The notes under the pieces were generated by a model. It ran no database searches. It saw only the letters and a list, made by a program, of their open reading frames with translations, and was not told the origin of the DNA. Below are positions 36,279-47,429 of a stretch of 64,000 nucleotides of DNA, one piece after another (the stretch's first letter is position 1; the number at the start of each line of letters is the position of its first letter). The stretch is from Amphirosellinia nigrospora (lineage: Eukaryota; Ascomycota; Sordariomycetes; Xylariales; Xylariaceae): positions 1,418,001 to 1,482,000 of the forward strand of contig SCHM01000001.1 in NCBI GenBank assembly GCA_004123355.1, written 5' to 3'. The translations under genes and the position numbers were made by a program.

Positions 36279-36662
36279 ACAAATCCCCAACTTTGACGAG
36301 TGTTAGCTAAACTATTAGATTCACGTTCGAAGATACCATCTCATTGATAGCAACCAGTGTTCATACGCCCGCATCTTGAATGTCACATTACACTCAAAGA
36401 GACGTTATGTTGTTCCATAGTCAATTGTAGACTACTCTAGGGCCAGTGCATTGAAAGCGAGCTGCCCAATACGACTTCTCATGACTCATCATGGAATTCC
36501 CAGGCGCCAATGTTTCACAATATTGATACAAACGACCCATCAATTCCACCTAGATGCGCCGACATGCCATGGCCGATTAGGCCACAGTCGTTACCGTAAT
36601 CCCCGTATGCATGAAGCAGTGTAATGACGTAAGTGTACGTATGCGTAGTAGATGCGGGTGAT
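36279..36662. other. Intergenic between convergent genes
   Basis: 3' flanks of the HET gene (plus) and the small conserved gene (minus). Nothing else seen. Confidence 0.4.
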
Positions 36663-36931
36663 TTAAGCCTTGGCATCCTTGGGGGGGCCCTCTAAGTTGT
36701 CCTTGCCTTGGCGGCCGACGCTGCTCAGGTCGACACCGGCACCCTTGGAGGCAGGTTCCCGCAAACCAGACGTGGCGCCGGCGCCCGTTGAGATGTCGCT
36801 TTGCACACCGCCGGCCCGACGTTGACGTTGCGGGCATCGGCTGACTGCCAGTCAGAGGCGACTGGTGGCTGCTCGGGAAGAGGGAGGTTGGAGCGGACCT
36901 CCTCGATCTTGTTGTTCTTCTGGCCGGACAT
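36663..36931 (-). CDS. Small conserved fungal protein
   Basis: MSGQKNNKIEEVRSNLPLPE opens at 36931, continues VASDWQSADARNVNVG and, after adding one G in the GGG run near 36814, runs VQSDISTGAGATSGLREPAS to GPPKDAKA with the stop at 36663. About 89 residues, hydrophilic, Gly/Ala/Ser-rich and likely disordered. Short proteins of this kind are conserved in sordariomycetes without an assigned function. Confidence 0.7.
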
Positions 36932-37707
36932 TTCTAGAAACCGAATTAGTTGGTCTGCTGAGTTACGCTATCATGCTTCGAAGCTTCGGATACGGGCAGG
37001 GAACGGCCTACTGGTTGTAGTGATGATGGGATTGAAGGCGTGTTTGTGGGTTGTGGATTGTGGATTGTTGATTGTTGTTGTTGGTGTCGATGGTTGTTCT
37101 CGTGTTGATTATGTCTGTGATAAGATAATGCCCTGGAGCTCAAGGCTTTTAATATTTGTTGCTTGCTATTGTAGAGAGCCTGGAGCATCTGGTCCGGGCG
37201 ATGGGCTGTGACGTCATGATCCGAGGCGGCATATAAATTTGACGTCAAGAAATCGGCCTTGTGTGGGGCCGTGCCGGTCTCATGGCGATCAGCTGTAACA
37301 GAACCCAGGCTCGGCATCACCTAAACCAGTTCCATATGCGACGATAACGGCCCCTTTTACGCAATTGTAACTTGGAGATAGGCATATAACAAACAGGCGG
37401 GCCTTGAAGATCATCTAGAATCTTCGAATTCGAGTTTCGATTTATTCTTATTGGCGCGCCTCGCCTCCACTACACGTAACACTTCTAGTCAGCTCTCGAA
37501 GGCCCGGAATGCAAAAGCATGTGTGATATCATTGTATATTGGCAAATGGTATCTACCTAGGTCATGACAATCAGCTCCCAAGCGGATATAGTCTCGCCAA
37601 AACGCCAATATCCCCAATCTTCCCCTCCGAGTTCGTACAAGGACACATGAACTACAAATATTCGTATCGCGAGGAATTCGTCCGTAGTTGCATGAGAACA
37701 CTATGCA
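36932..37707. other. Intergenic
   Basis: Upstream region of the minus-strand gene at 36931 and 3' flank of gamma-tubulin. No gene seen. Confidence 0.4.
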
Positions 37708-39343
37708 TCATCCCATCCTCCTGTCTGTCTCGGCGGATGTTGCTTTTTCTCCTCCATCTGGGTTGAGATAATTGGCATCCTCAGCTGCCTCATACTCGGC
37801 TATTAGTCTGTAACGACTTCTCTGGCCTCGTCAAATTCATGTAGATTTTCTGAGAAGGGTGCCGTCTTTTTATAGCCTTCCATGAAGGCATTCCGTTTCC
37901 GCATACCATCATATTGTTTAACAATACGCTTGAACAGCTATTACTGGCGGTTAATCGCTGCGGCTTGAAGGGGCAGAGCATTTGTTTGTGGACTTACTGT
38001 AGCGATACTAGTATGGTTTGCTAGCATGAGACCGCTTACACGATGACTCATTGGGACATACGAGCTACGTTTGGTGAGGCAACTTGAATGCTCGCTGGTC
38101 CCCAGGGGATGAACGTGGCTAATTTGCGTTCCCGAATGCGCAGTAAGCTCTTGTGCACATCCGTAGGGTCGACCTCGCCTTGTATAACATTGAGAATAGA
38201 GATATAACAACTCTTTTTGCCTGGTACGGTTGAGACCATGCGATTCTTAGGCTGCAAGAGGCGTCGCATCACATCCAGAACTGTGTTTTGCGCACTGTTT
38301 TGGCTTGCTCGACTTCTGATCTCCTGTGAATGGCGTGTATGCTGTCATGAGGAAGTGACAACGTGGCGTGGGGATTAGGGAAGCCAAAATACCAAAGGTC
38401 GTTGTGCATATAGCCAGGGTATCGAAGGGTTGTGGTACTCGCCGACATGACTGTTGATACGAGCTGGTTGGTTTGCTGGAAGGAAGGCTCCTGCACATGG
38501 AGTCTATCAGCTGCAATGTGAGATAACGCGCCGTTGTCCAGTACAACGACGGAGTCGGCATTTTGTGTCAGTCGCCTCATGGAAAGGAGACTGTTATAAG
38601 GATGAACAACGACATTGTCGACGTTGGTATCTGGGAAGACAGAGTAGGTCTGTATGATCTTCTTGGGAAACCTGTCGTTCATTCGTTCAAGAAGAAAGGA
38701 TCCCAAACCAGATCCCGTCCCGCCAGCAATCGAGTGAAGCAGCATGAAGCCCTGTACGAACCATCAGTCACTGGGCGCGAATTGGCAAAAATGGAGTCGA
38801 AGATACCTCCAAAGAATCACTACCATCCGCCTCTCGGTCTATCATCTCCATGATCTCCTCGTGAACGGCTTCCCCCGACTGGTATCCATCACCCCAGTTG
38901 TTACCGGCGCCTATGCCACTCTTGCCGATGTAAAAGTTCTCGGGTTGTAGATGTTCTTGTACGGACCAGACTGTATGCTGTTTATGACGCGGGGCTCTAG
39001 ATCTATGAGGATCGCTCGGGTATGTATCGCGTATCGTCACTCTGGTAGTAGAAGACATCCTTGCGGTCACCACCTTCGGTCGCAAAGTCCTCCAGGTTGC
39101 CATCTTGATTGATTCCGTGTTCCTGACACAGCTGTTGCCAGAATTGACTACCAACTGATCAGGTTAGCCCAGTATGCTCTACAGCTGGTCTGAAGCTGCG
39201 TAGATAAAGCGGTTTGACTCACTGCTATTGCCGCATTGGCCCGTCTGAATTGTGATGATCTCCCTTGTTGACTTATGTTAGGCACAAACGCGCAAACGGA
39301 CCAAATGTAGTGATAACAACGATTAGCTTACTCACCTAGGCAT
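37708..39343 (-). CDS. Gamma-tubulin, frame interrupted
   Basis: Gamma-tubulin nucleates microtubules at spindle pole bodies. Exon 1 is ATGCCTAG (39343-39336), the intron is 39335-39264, then [14 protein letters not shown]. Further introns follow before [19 protein letters not shown], between [11 protein letters not shown] and [19 protein letters not shown], and after [10 protein letters not shown]. Later motifs are [51 protein letters not shown] and [11 protein letters not shown], ending [19 protein letters not shown] at 37708. At least seven small frame slips interrupt it (near 39019, 38943, 38390, 38320, 38285, 38070 and 37800), several at C runs. All introns keep splice sites and substitutions are few. 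A single-copy essential gene should be whole, so assembly error or a very recent pseudogene are the options. Confidence 0.85.
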
Positions 39344-40181
39344 TATCTCGTCATTTGTCGCAAATACGAGAATGCTCCAAGTATGACACGATAGAAGCCC
39401 TCAAGGCTACACTTGCTGTAGTAGGCAGTGGGAGGTATCCTAAAGTGGTACACGGATAGTTCCATATCGCGCGACGCGTTTGGTGGGGCGCCAACTAAGG
39501 CGGAGCCAACCCCAGCCCGTTAACTGGTGCTATGATAGCCCAGTGAATCGGCATTTTAGCACGCCAAGAATTCCTGGTCAATATTTAGCCCACCTAGATT
39601 CACCCCTCTTCGCCTACAAATGTCACCTCAGATCCCCTCATGGTAGATCTGCTATAAGTACAGTGACGGTAGTCAAAGCAAGGCTATGAAAATAGCTACT
39701 ATTAAAACAACGTTTTGACCAAGTCTTACTTTAAAAGCATCTGTAGTCATTAAGTACCGAGGTAATGGCTACTTAAATACAAACTACAGAAGTAGATAAA
39801 GGGTGACATGTGTAGTGAAGAGAGTAGATGGGCTATATCCAGCAGGAGAATTTCAAGAACAACAAACATGGTCCAAAGGACTACATTATAGCAACGCGAA
39901 TCGCTGACCAAAAGGGGTATATGTAATCCCTTGTTTGATTTATGTTTTTCTGTGCAACACGTGGACGGGCGCGGTTTCTTCTCAAGTAAGGGGTGGTTCG
40001 AGTTAAGTTGATTGGCTTGTCCTACCAAGGGCAACTCTGGCTACCAAAGATGGCCTTTATAACCGTATACGCGAGATGATATTCGACATTCATCTACCCA
40101 TATCTTCTCGCGCAGTCGAGTCGTGAGGTTTTTTATTATTTTTTTACCAAATCTCTTGGCAGCCCACTGAGCACATACATC
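39344..40181. other. Intergenic, divergent promoters
   Basis: Shared upstream region of minus-strand gamma-tubulin and the plus-strand gene at 40182. A TTTTTTATTATTTTTTTAC tract lies about 40 bp before the latter start. No gene seen. Confidence 0.45.
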
Positions 40182-41138
40182 ATGGCGGAGCAGCATCTCG
40201 ATATTTCCGAAGTCGACGAGACATTCTATCGATCTCTAACCGAAGCATGGCAGCCACCTACAGGCAAGGAGCGATGTACGAGTGCCCTGCTCGATCCCTC
40301 GGCGCTGAAGGCTGTTTTTGCGCCAGACTTTGGGCCCGGCCTGTCAATGAACACCCTCTATAGGACGATCACTCCCTCGGACTGCAAAGTTCATTATTCT
40401 TTCGGTAAACCCTTGGATATCTACACGACAGAGAGGGTGATTATCGAGCTGACGCATTGTCGTGATGCTCGTACTGCCGAAGACAAGATGAAGAATTACT
40501 TGAAATCTTTCAAAGCACCTCTAAGTGCAGTTACTCAGCGTGCTGACATTGGGAAATATTCACTGCACACCTATTGGGGCGTATTCTGGGTACGCGATAC
40601 TATTTTCGCCAAGGTCTATGCTGATCATTTCAGTAGTATGTATGTTTCATACACTTAAAGCTTCCTTTCTAATAGATATGGATTAGTATCTTCAAACAAG
40701 AAGAAGAGCGCGGTTGAAAGTTTCAATGCCGTTCTGGAATCTCTGCTTGCAATCCTTGAGACGGATACGTCGAGTTGCCCGATCCAGTCAACGATGATTG
40801 ATGTAGCACGAACGATTGATAAGTACCTCGCCGAATATTCGGTTAGTCCAGAACAACAGATAAGGCCTTCAGTAAAGCTCTGTACGCCTAATCCAATGAC
40901 TGTCAGCGCGGGACAGCCATTTCTGATCGAGCTCGAAGGACCCCACAACCTCCATGAGGCCGGACCAGCCGAGATAGAAGATTGGAACCTGATTATTCAG
41001 GTTGCCTATGATCCTGCCTCTGGCCAGTACGAGTTTTTCGCTTTGAAAGCTGGGGAGACGAAAATCAAGATAGGGCTTGCTCATACTCGGTCCCTGGCTG
41101 TCGCATGTATATCTGTAAACGTGACGGTTATACCATAG
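40182..41138 (+). CDS. Hypothetical protein, two exons, intact
   Basis: Exon 1 (40182-40632) begins MAEQHLDISEVDETFYRSLT. A 54-base GT-AG intron (40633-40686) joins it in phase to SSNKKKSAVESFNAVLESLL and onward, ending AVACISVNVTVIP at 41138. The product is about 300 residues and soluble. The last 80 residues (VSAGQPFLIELEG ... YEFFALKAGETKIKIG) have an alternating beta pattern loosely like the Ig-fold of chagasin-type inhibitors; that is only a resemblance. The gene has no frame slips. Function unknown. Confidence 0.7.
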
Positions 41139-42594
41139 GAAGCACAGAAAAGGCGGCAGTGGATGAGGAAGAAAAGCATCAAGTCTATCTGTGAAGCTAT
41201 ATGGAATCTTTACCCATACGGGTGGGTGGGGGTACGTGTCACACTAGCTAGCCACACAGAGTCCTGGAGAGTCCTGGAAATCCTGGAAGGCCGATATCAC
41301 TCCGACCATTTTCGTGGGCTGAGACATACACAATAACATTTGGTTAGAAGAGCCTCGGCCCCCTCTCGAGGAGTCATACCCTTGGAGGCCTCCAAGGAGG
41401 CAAAGATCCTAGAATTAGTCTATAAATTGACGGCAGAGGCGAGGTCACATTAAAATCATAATCAGGAAACCAGAGCCCCTAGAGACCGCAAAGAGATTAT
41501 TACTTGAAGTTAACTCCAAATTCCAAGCGCTTGAACACAAGCCCTTGTCAAAATACGTGTGATATACTTCGCTTTTCGCGATTGTCCTTGACCCGCGAGC
41601 GGTGATATATAGTTAATCGTATCGATCGGTATTGTCACAGTTCACACGGCTGGTACTTCCTTGTTGTTATTGCGCAAGGAGAGAAGAAGTCCTACCTATC
41701 TAATAGACCTAATTTCGGCAACATATAGTTGTGGTTATGAGCCCGTGCCCGATATCCACTATCCCAAGGTTGTTCCGTAGCATACCGTGACAGGTATGCA
41801 GCAAAATATGAGGACTCTATTTGATAAGAGAGAATGGCGATTCCCGGTATACTGTATACGAAGTATCAAGGTAGGGTTTGGTCTAAATAAGGCAAAGAAT
41901 ACGATCATAGATGTCCTAAGTAGAGGGTACTCAGAAGGAGCGACAATTTTGCCTCTAATATACGCTAGTCAAAGTCTAAGTGTTTAGGTGAGACCATTAC
42001 CCACGATCTTTTCCCGATCCGACCTGCACAGAACGACCGTGTAGCTCAACCCGGAGCAATATACGCTATATATCATGCACTTCTCTGTATGTGGTTATGC
42101 CTATAACAGCTGGTTTTAGGTGGGCAGTAAATACTTGAAAAATCCTTCTTCACAGGCGTCTACAAAGTCTACTTGATTTTGAGTAGGTTATATTACAACC
42201 AAGCACTTAGAACAATAGATTTTACCATAACCACATCTGGGGGCTCCTCGAGATCAAACTATGTATAGTCGGTAGTTTTCGACTTAGTTCGTATATCGCA
42301 CGCGTTAGCCACGCCGTAAAGCAGTGGCTGTACGGGCTTGGCGCCACTAATACCCAGTTGGTTCATTGCCTTGGAAGGAAGGAACGCGATCTTTATGTTA
42401 ATATTCTACATTTCGTCAACAATCACACGCGATATGTTCTTTAGCGAGTTGACGCGTGCCAGGCAATGCTATTATGCTATTGTAGTAGTATTGTAGTATT
42501 GTGGTGGAGAGTGGGGCCTTGGCCCCTTGGCGGAGCCATCCATCACCCTCGTCATCTCTGTGAACCCTACACTTGGACACACCGGCTAGGCAGC
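41139..42594. other. Gene-poor interval with repeat C copy 2
   Basis: Apart from the dispersed repeat at 41374-41554, nothing is supported until the promoter of the kinase-like gene. Confidence 0.45.
41374..41554 (+). repeat. Dispersed repeat C, copy 2
   Basis: Diverged copy of 12958-13136, same orientation. Best-kept words are GGAGGCCT, GAGGCGAGGT, CAGGAAACCAGAG and AACACAAGCCCTTGT. Candidate solo LTR; no flanking duplication found. Confidence 0.55.
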
Positions 42595-43649
42595 ATGGAC
42601 GGTATTGCTATACAAAAGATCAATGTTGGCGACGATGACGGTGCCGATATTGTTTTCCATCTCAATAGCCAACAGATCGCGTTATCGATTCCCCAGTTCT
42701 CCGATAGAAGAGAACCTCGATCTAGATCGACAGCAGCCTTTCCTCGAAGATCGTCTTATACACCTTCTCGGCCGTGCTGTTTCCCCTGAAGTGGACGGCG
42801 ATGAATATGAAGAAATCTTAGACGAGGTCCTGAGCATTATACTTGATGTGGGAAAAGATGTCTTCGCCAAAGTGGCCCCGCTTGACAAACCTGCGGTCTT
42901 GCTCTCAGCCAAGATTTACACACAGTCCTTCACCCCACAACGTTCACCTTCGGTCTCAAAACCGTAGGCAGTGAGCCTATCATTCTTCCATCGACCCTAC
43001 AGAAACTTACTCTCGTCTTGAACCGGAGTCCGACGATACACTTGACGACAAACTTGACGTGGATGACAGTCTTCCTTATTACACGTCCAAAGAAATTCAA
43101 GTCTTAGAGACCTTTGTACAAGGCGCCGGGCATGTCGTCAGCCGGGTCCTGATCAACAACATCGAGTTGCTCTGTAAAGCACGGGGAACGGGGTGCTTCA
43201 CTCGGACTTGGAACGAGAGTTGGAGAGTTTGCAGAGGATACGAGAGGCCTGCCTAGACCGTCATATGTCAATAAGCGTCCCACGTATTCTGGGTTGTGTT
43301 AAAGATCCCGAGTCGAAGCGTCTGGTTGGGTTCTTACGTGAGTGGATACCAGGTCGCCGCCTCAGAAACGTTAGTTTCCCGTGACGTTGGAAAGACGCCA
43401 AAAATGGGCATTGCAAATTTGCGAGACGGTTGGCCAGCTACACGACATCGGTGTGATATGGGCGATGGAAAGACAAGCAACGTCATTATCGACGAAGAGG
43501 ACAACGCTTGGCTTATTGATTTCGGAGGTGGCTATACAGAGGGGTGGGTCGAAAAGGAGTGTGCTGATACGGTAGAGGGTGATTCGCAAGCTGTCAGAAA
43601 CATTAAAAGATTTTTGAACGTTGAGGAAAGAAACTGGGAGACGTCATAA
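42595..43649 (+). CDS. Kinase-like/phosphotransferase-fold protein
   Basis: Starts MDGIAIQKINVGDDDGADIV. Middle islands are IEENLDLDRQQPFLEDRLIH with LLGRAVSPEVDGDEYEEIL, then HSDLERELESLQRIREACLD and FLREWIPGRRLRNVSF. The C-terminal catalytic region reads WALQICETVGQLHDIGVIW, GDGKTSNVIIDEEDNAWLID and FGGGYTEGWVEKE to the stop. The GD-K-x-SN loop and DFG match the protein-kinase fold, with GD in place of HRD. Frame slips at about 42700, 43185, 43378 and 43459 mostly look like one base missing from a C or G run. This resembles a fungal-expanded kinase-like family of unknown substrate. It is probably single-exon and whole. Confidence 0.65.
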
Positions 43650-44750
43650 TCTAGCAGGTATCTCCTGATTGACAAATGGCACGCGAAATCCGTGACATAT
43701 TAGTTAGAGGGCTTTTGTCCTCATCAAGGTATTCGGAATCAGATGTGCCATCGCAGCACACCACGAGTATTGTCTTCATTTTCTTCACCGCGGCGGAAAT
43801 TTGATTTCCAGTTGCTACGGGAAGAATGAAAACTGGATGGTGACCATTGCGTACGACAATGTTGGGCCCAGCCCCCAGCCTCCGGCCCCCAAGTAGCAGG
43901 ACGCCCCTTTTTGGCTCGCCTCCTTGACCTGTTGTTTACATTCTGTGTGCGTCAGACGGATTCCTCCGCCGTAATCAAACGTCAGTTCTGGAATCCTCTG
44001 CTTCATTAGGGAATCGACTGCATCGTGGTTGAGATGCGGATTCATCCGTACGACTGATCCCGGTCGACAAAAGTCATTTTGGACATGTCTGCGTGAGGGT
44101 CGTGATCGTAATGCCTGATTGTGACCGACATATAGGGTAGTGATTGTAATGCTCAATTGTTCCCAACGCCCGCTCGTAAGATGTTACCCGCTCGTTTTCG
44201 TGGTATTTGGACGTAATGATATCGTCGTTGTCGTGACTGTATCGTTGCCGTAATGGTGTTGTTGTGTGTGGTGCGTGTGGTGTGAAAGGCGTGGTGCTGT
44301 GCAGGTGTGAAAGTGCGCGGTGTTGTGCAGGTGTGAAAGTGCGCGGTGTTGTAGAAATGTGAAGGTAGTGTTTTGGTGGGGTTTGGCGACAGCACCATTG
44401 TAGATACTGTTTTCTGGTGGGGGATGGTCTTGTGCCCTACCCAAGTACATGTTTATCCTCTACGAACTGCAGCCTCAGTGCAGCTTTGTGCAGTTGGTAG
44501 TTACGCTTCACACACTCGAAGAGACAGGGCTCCAGCATATGTGGTATGAAGGAAGGAAAGTCTAAATCTACGCATTACAGGTGCTATGGCTAGTGGTGGG
44601 GCACAGCCACCAGAGCCTGCAGATCCGTAACTTTAGCAATACTTTGCGATTGTCATATTCCCTGAGCAACCGATTCATCTCCTACTTCAGTACTTCGTTG
44701 ACAATCCAATTTGTAGCGCATCTGTCAGACACCGCCCACCGTTGTCCAGA
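43650..44750. other. Spacer with minisatellite
   Basis: A minus-strand stretch near 44050-43880 reads protein-like (NPHLNHDAVDSLMKQRIPEL, TFDYGGGIRLTHTECK) but has no recognised family or ends. A minisatellite lies at 44280-44354. The right end may contain 5' coding sequence of the esterase gene. Confidence 0.35.
44280..44354 (+). repeat. Minisatellite, three 24-26 bp units
   Basis: GTGTGAAAGTGCGCGGTGTT plus GTGCAG repeated at 44280, 44305 and 44331, with a GT-rich tract before it. No coding link. Confidence 0.7.
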
Positions 44751-46132
44751 ATGCCTTCTCTTGCTTCGCTATTCAAACCTTCGGAAGTTCCAAAACTGAC
44801 ACCGATGAAGAGGCTCGCGTCAAAAGTCTCTTGGAAAAGGAGAGCTGTCTTCTCCGTGAACCACCAGCAACGGAGATTCACAACGTCGAGTGAGTTTTCA
44901 AGTGGTGCTAAAGGTTTTCTATTAGTAGTCCTCGCCGCAATCTACCCCCCATGATTAACTTACTTACTTATGAGTAGCTTCGTATTCATCCACGATGCTG
45001 TTGTAGACCCGGATGAAACCTGGGGATGTCTCAACGGCAAAGAAGGATGGCTAAAGTTGCTGACCGAGACCGACATGTTTCCCGGCGCTCGAATTTTTAT
45101 TTATCGATACGAAAGAGGTTGGGTAACAAGCTTGGCCAATAGTAAGCCCGGCAATTCTACGCGAAAATTCTAAAAAGTTGTTTCGCTTCTTAGGGAGCAA
45201 CGATCGTCAGTCAAGAGTACCTCTCGTCGTCTTCGCTCATGGATTTGGCGGGCTTTTGTATGAGCAGGTATGTAGCTTGTATAACGGCTTGAAAGGCAAT
45301 CCTAATTTAATGTATCATAGCTTTTGGTTTGGTCCAAATCGTCAGCTTTGGCGACATACTCCAAATCGACAACATACCGCCGTTTTGTTCGACACACCAC
45401 ATTTCGGGCTGGAATCGCGGAGTGGGCCATAATAATTGCGCAATTACACAAAATCCCATGTGCAAAGACAGCCCAAACCCAAGATTGGTCGTCGCTCCAG
45501 GATGATATATTGAAGACAGCAACCATGCAGAGGCGATTGCGAGAAATACTGAAGACGTCCAAGTCCAAGACTAAGCTATTGCTTGCTTCTCTTCCTTAGA
45601 AGAATATGTAAGCTACAATCTGTGTCCTCGTTGATTGACATCCATAAAAACCTTTGATTACAAGTTACCAAGGTGTGGCATAGATTGAGCTCTGCTTAAC
45701 TAAGACTTAGAAGCTAGCGCCAGAATGGGCCGTACTACCCGAGTTCACACCCATTGCTATCAAAAGTAGCAATTTGTCAATTACGAGTTATGACCAAGAA
45801 GATTACGCCTGGAAAGCTATCACCACTACCTTGGCGTCTGTAGTTTCTCAACTATCTACAATGCCACTGGAATCAGTTTCCAACTATACTGAAGGCTTGG
45901 CCGACAAGATCTCGGGTAGCTTGGTTACAAGCACGTTTGACAAAACGCCAAGTGTGTAGTTCTCGGTGAAGCAAATCAGTCCACAGACCCGATAACAAAG
46001 AAGTACTACATACTAATTGTAGCACCTGATCGACAGAAGACCACCACCATCAGCAAGGTAGACGGTGTATATCGACGAGCTGGAGCAGGAGTCATATCCA
46101 CTTCGACGGTCAATTCAAACAAGGAACGATAG
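44751..46132 (+). CDS. SesB-like putative serine esterase, interrupted
   Basis: The first exon reads DTDEEARVKSLLEKESCLL to NVE before a gtgagt donor. The next island starts SSFVFIHDAVVDPDETWGCL with PGARIFIYRYERG, where the family usually has VHGL-G-P--TW and NARI--YGY. Further islands are SRVPLVVFAHGFGGLLYEQ (nucleophile region, Gly in place of catalytic Ser), GIAEWAIIIAQLHKIP, APEWAVLPEFTPIAIKSSN and a tail DPITKKYYILIVAPDRQKT to the stop at 46132. It is a SesB/DUF676 alpha/beta-hydrolase domain with extension, as seen at the front of fungal NLR-like proteins. Frame slips occur, including one at an AAAA run near 45946. The Ser-to-Gly change suggests loss of esterase activity. The 5' end is uncertain. 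Confidence 0.6.
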
Positions 46133-47429
46133 CTACGATAATTTAAATAGATATAATTAATGATCATGATGATAGCAAGAATGGGGTATGCCTTTTAGCA
46201 AATCAGACTTTTTTTCTCTTTTTCTTTTTTTGAAGCCTTGCTGGAATGCATTGAACATTATTTCCCTCTCAATTGAACCTGTCGCATGTTAGAACCTTAG
46301 AACGCTGTGTTATTTGTAAACTAGACAAGAGGGATGAGACACTTTGGCGGCATCAAATTGAATATTCAGCTCCCAGCATCGGCATCGGCGCCAGGGCTGT
46401 TCAGGTACCACGCCGTCGGCAATTTACGCCATATTACCGAAATCCACCAAGCATATAAGTACTACCCCATTCCCGCCCCGCCTCCATACATAAGTAACTT
46501 CCAGGGTTCTCCAGTTCTCTGGAGGGCTGAGTGTGAGTTGTCAGCAACCGTTTCACTGTTCTCAATGTAGCCTAGTCGTCGGACGGCACAGTTGCATCGC
46601 GCAGGACGCCGCTGACGGCTGAAGTCAAATCCATTCCTAAAAAGCATCAACTGCGGGCGTTGTTCGCGTGGTTGTTCGGTTGTGTTCATTTAACGGGTTT
46701 AAATTGGTCAAAGCTGTGGATCAGCTTTATTTTCTTCTGCTTGGTCCTAGCTATCAAAATGACAATCACTGATATCTAGCTCCCTTGGTTAGGTGTCTGA
46801 TACCTAGTCACCCGTCTCCCCCCCCTCACCTCTCTTTGTTTTCACCTTCACTCTGTCGTGAGCCCTCTCTCTTCGCATTCGTGGTTTAGGATTGAGGAGC
46901 GTTCTTGGCGTGTTCATTCGCCCCCAAGACTACAACATCACGCTGAACGTAGTCCGATCGCTGTGGACCTCCTGACGAACTGATACACTCCAGTGCGCCT
47001 ACCTCGATCCATCCTGCTGTCTCATCCTCCATACTTGTACTTGTTATCTTTATTTTCTCAGCCCTCCTGTCTTCTTATGCGATATACCTTCACCCACTAC
47101 TTAATACCTCACTGTTATTCACCCGACATGACGTTCTTCACTACAAACTATTCGCCCGTTTGAAAAAAGGACTGCACTATCCCTCCTCAGGACGGGACCC
47201 AATTATAAACACTTTGAAGCTCGGTCCGTACTTGCACTTACAATTAGTCCAAAGCCGTACCTACCTTACCTAGGTTAGGTTAGGTAGTTTAGGTACAAGT
47301 ACTTGCACTAGCTACTTAGCGCCAAAGAAACCGATCAGCGCCTCATCCGCCTGTCAAAGGATCGCGCTAAGCCCTTAGGAAATTATATCTCGACTGATAA
47401 GGAATTTCAACGCGCAAACGGCAGACGCC
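46133..47429. other. Intergenic with long upstream region
   Basis: CT-rich stretches (46800-46870, 47030-47110) and a TACCTTACCTAGGTTAGGTT tract near 47262 look like the promoter and 5' UTR of the next gene. No gene seen. Confidence 0.45.
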
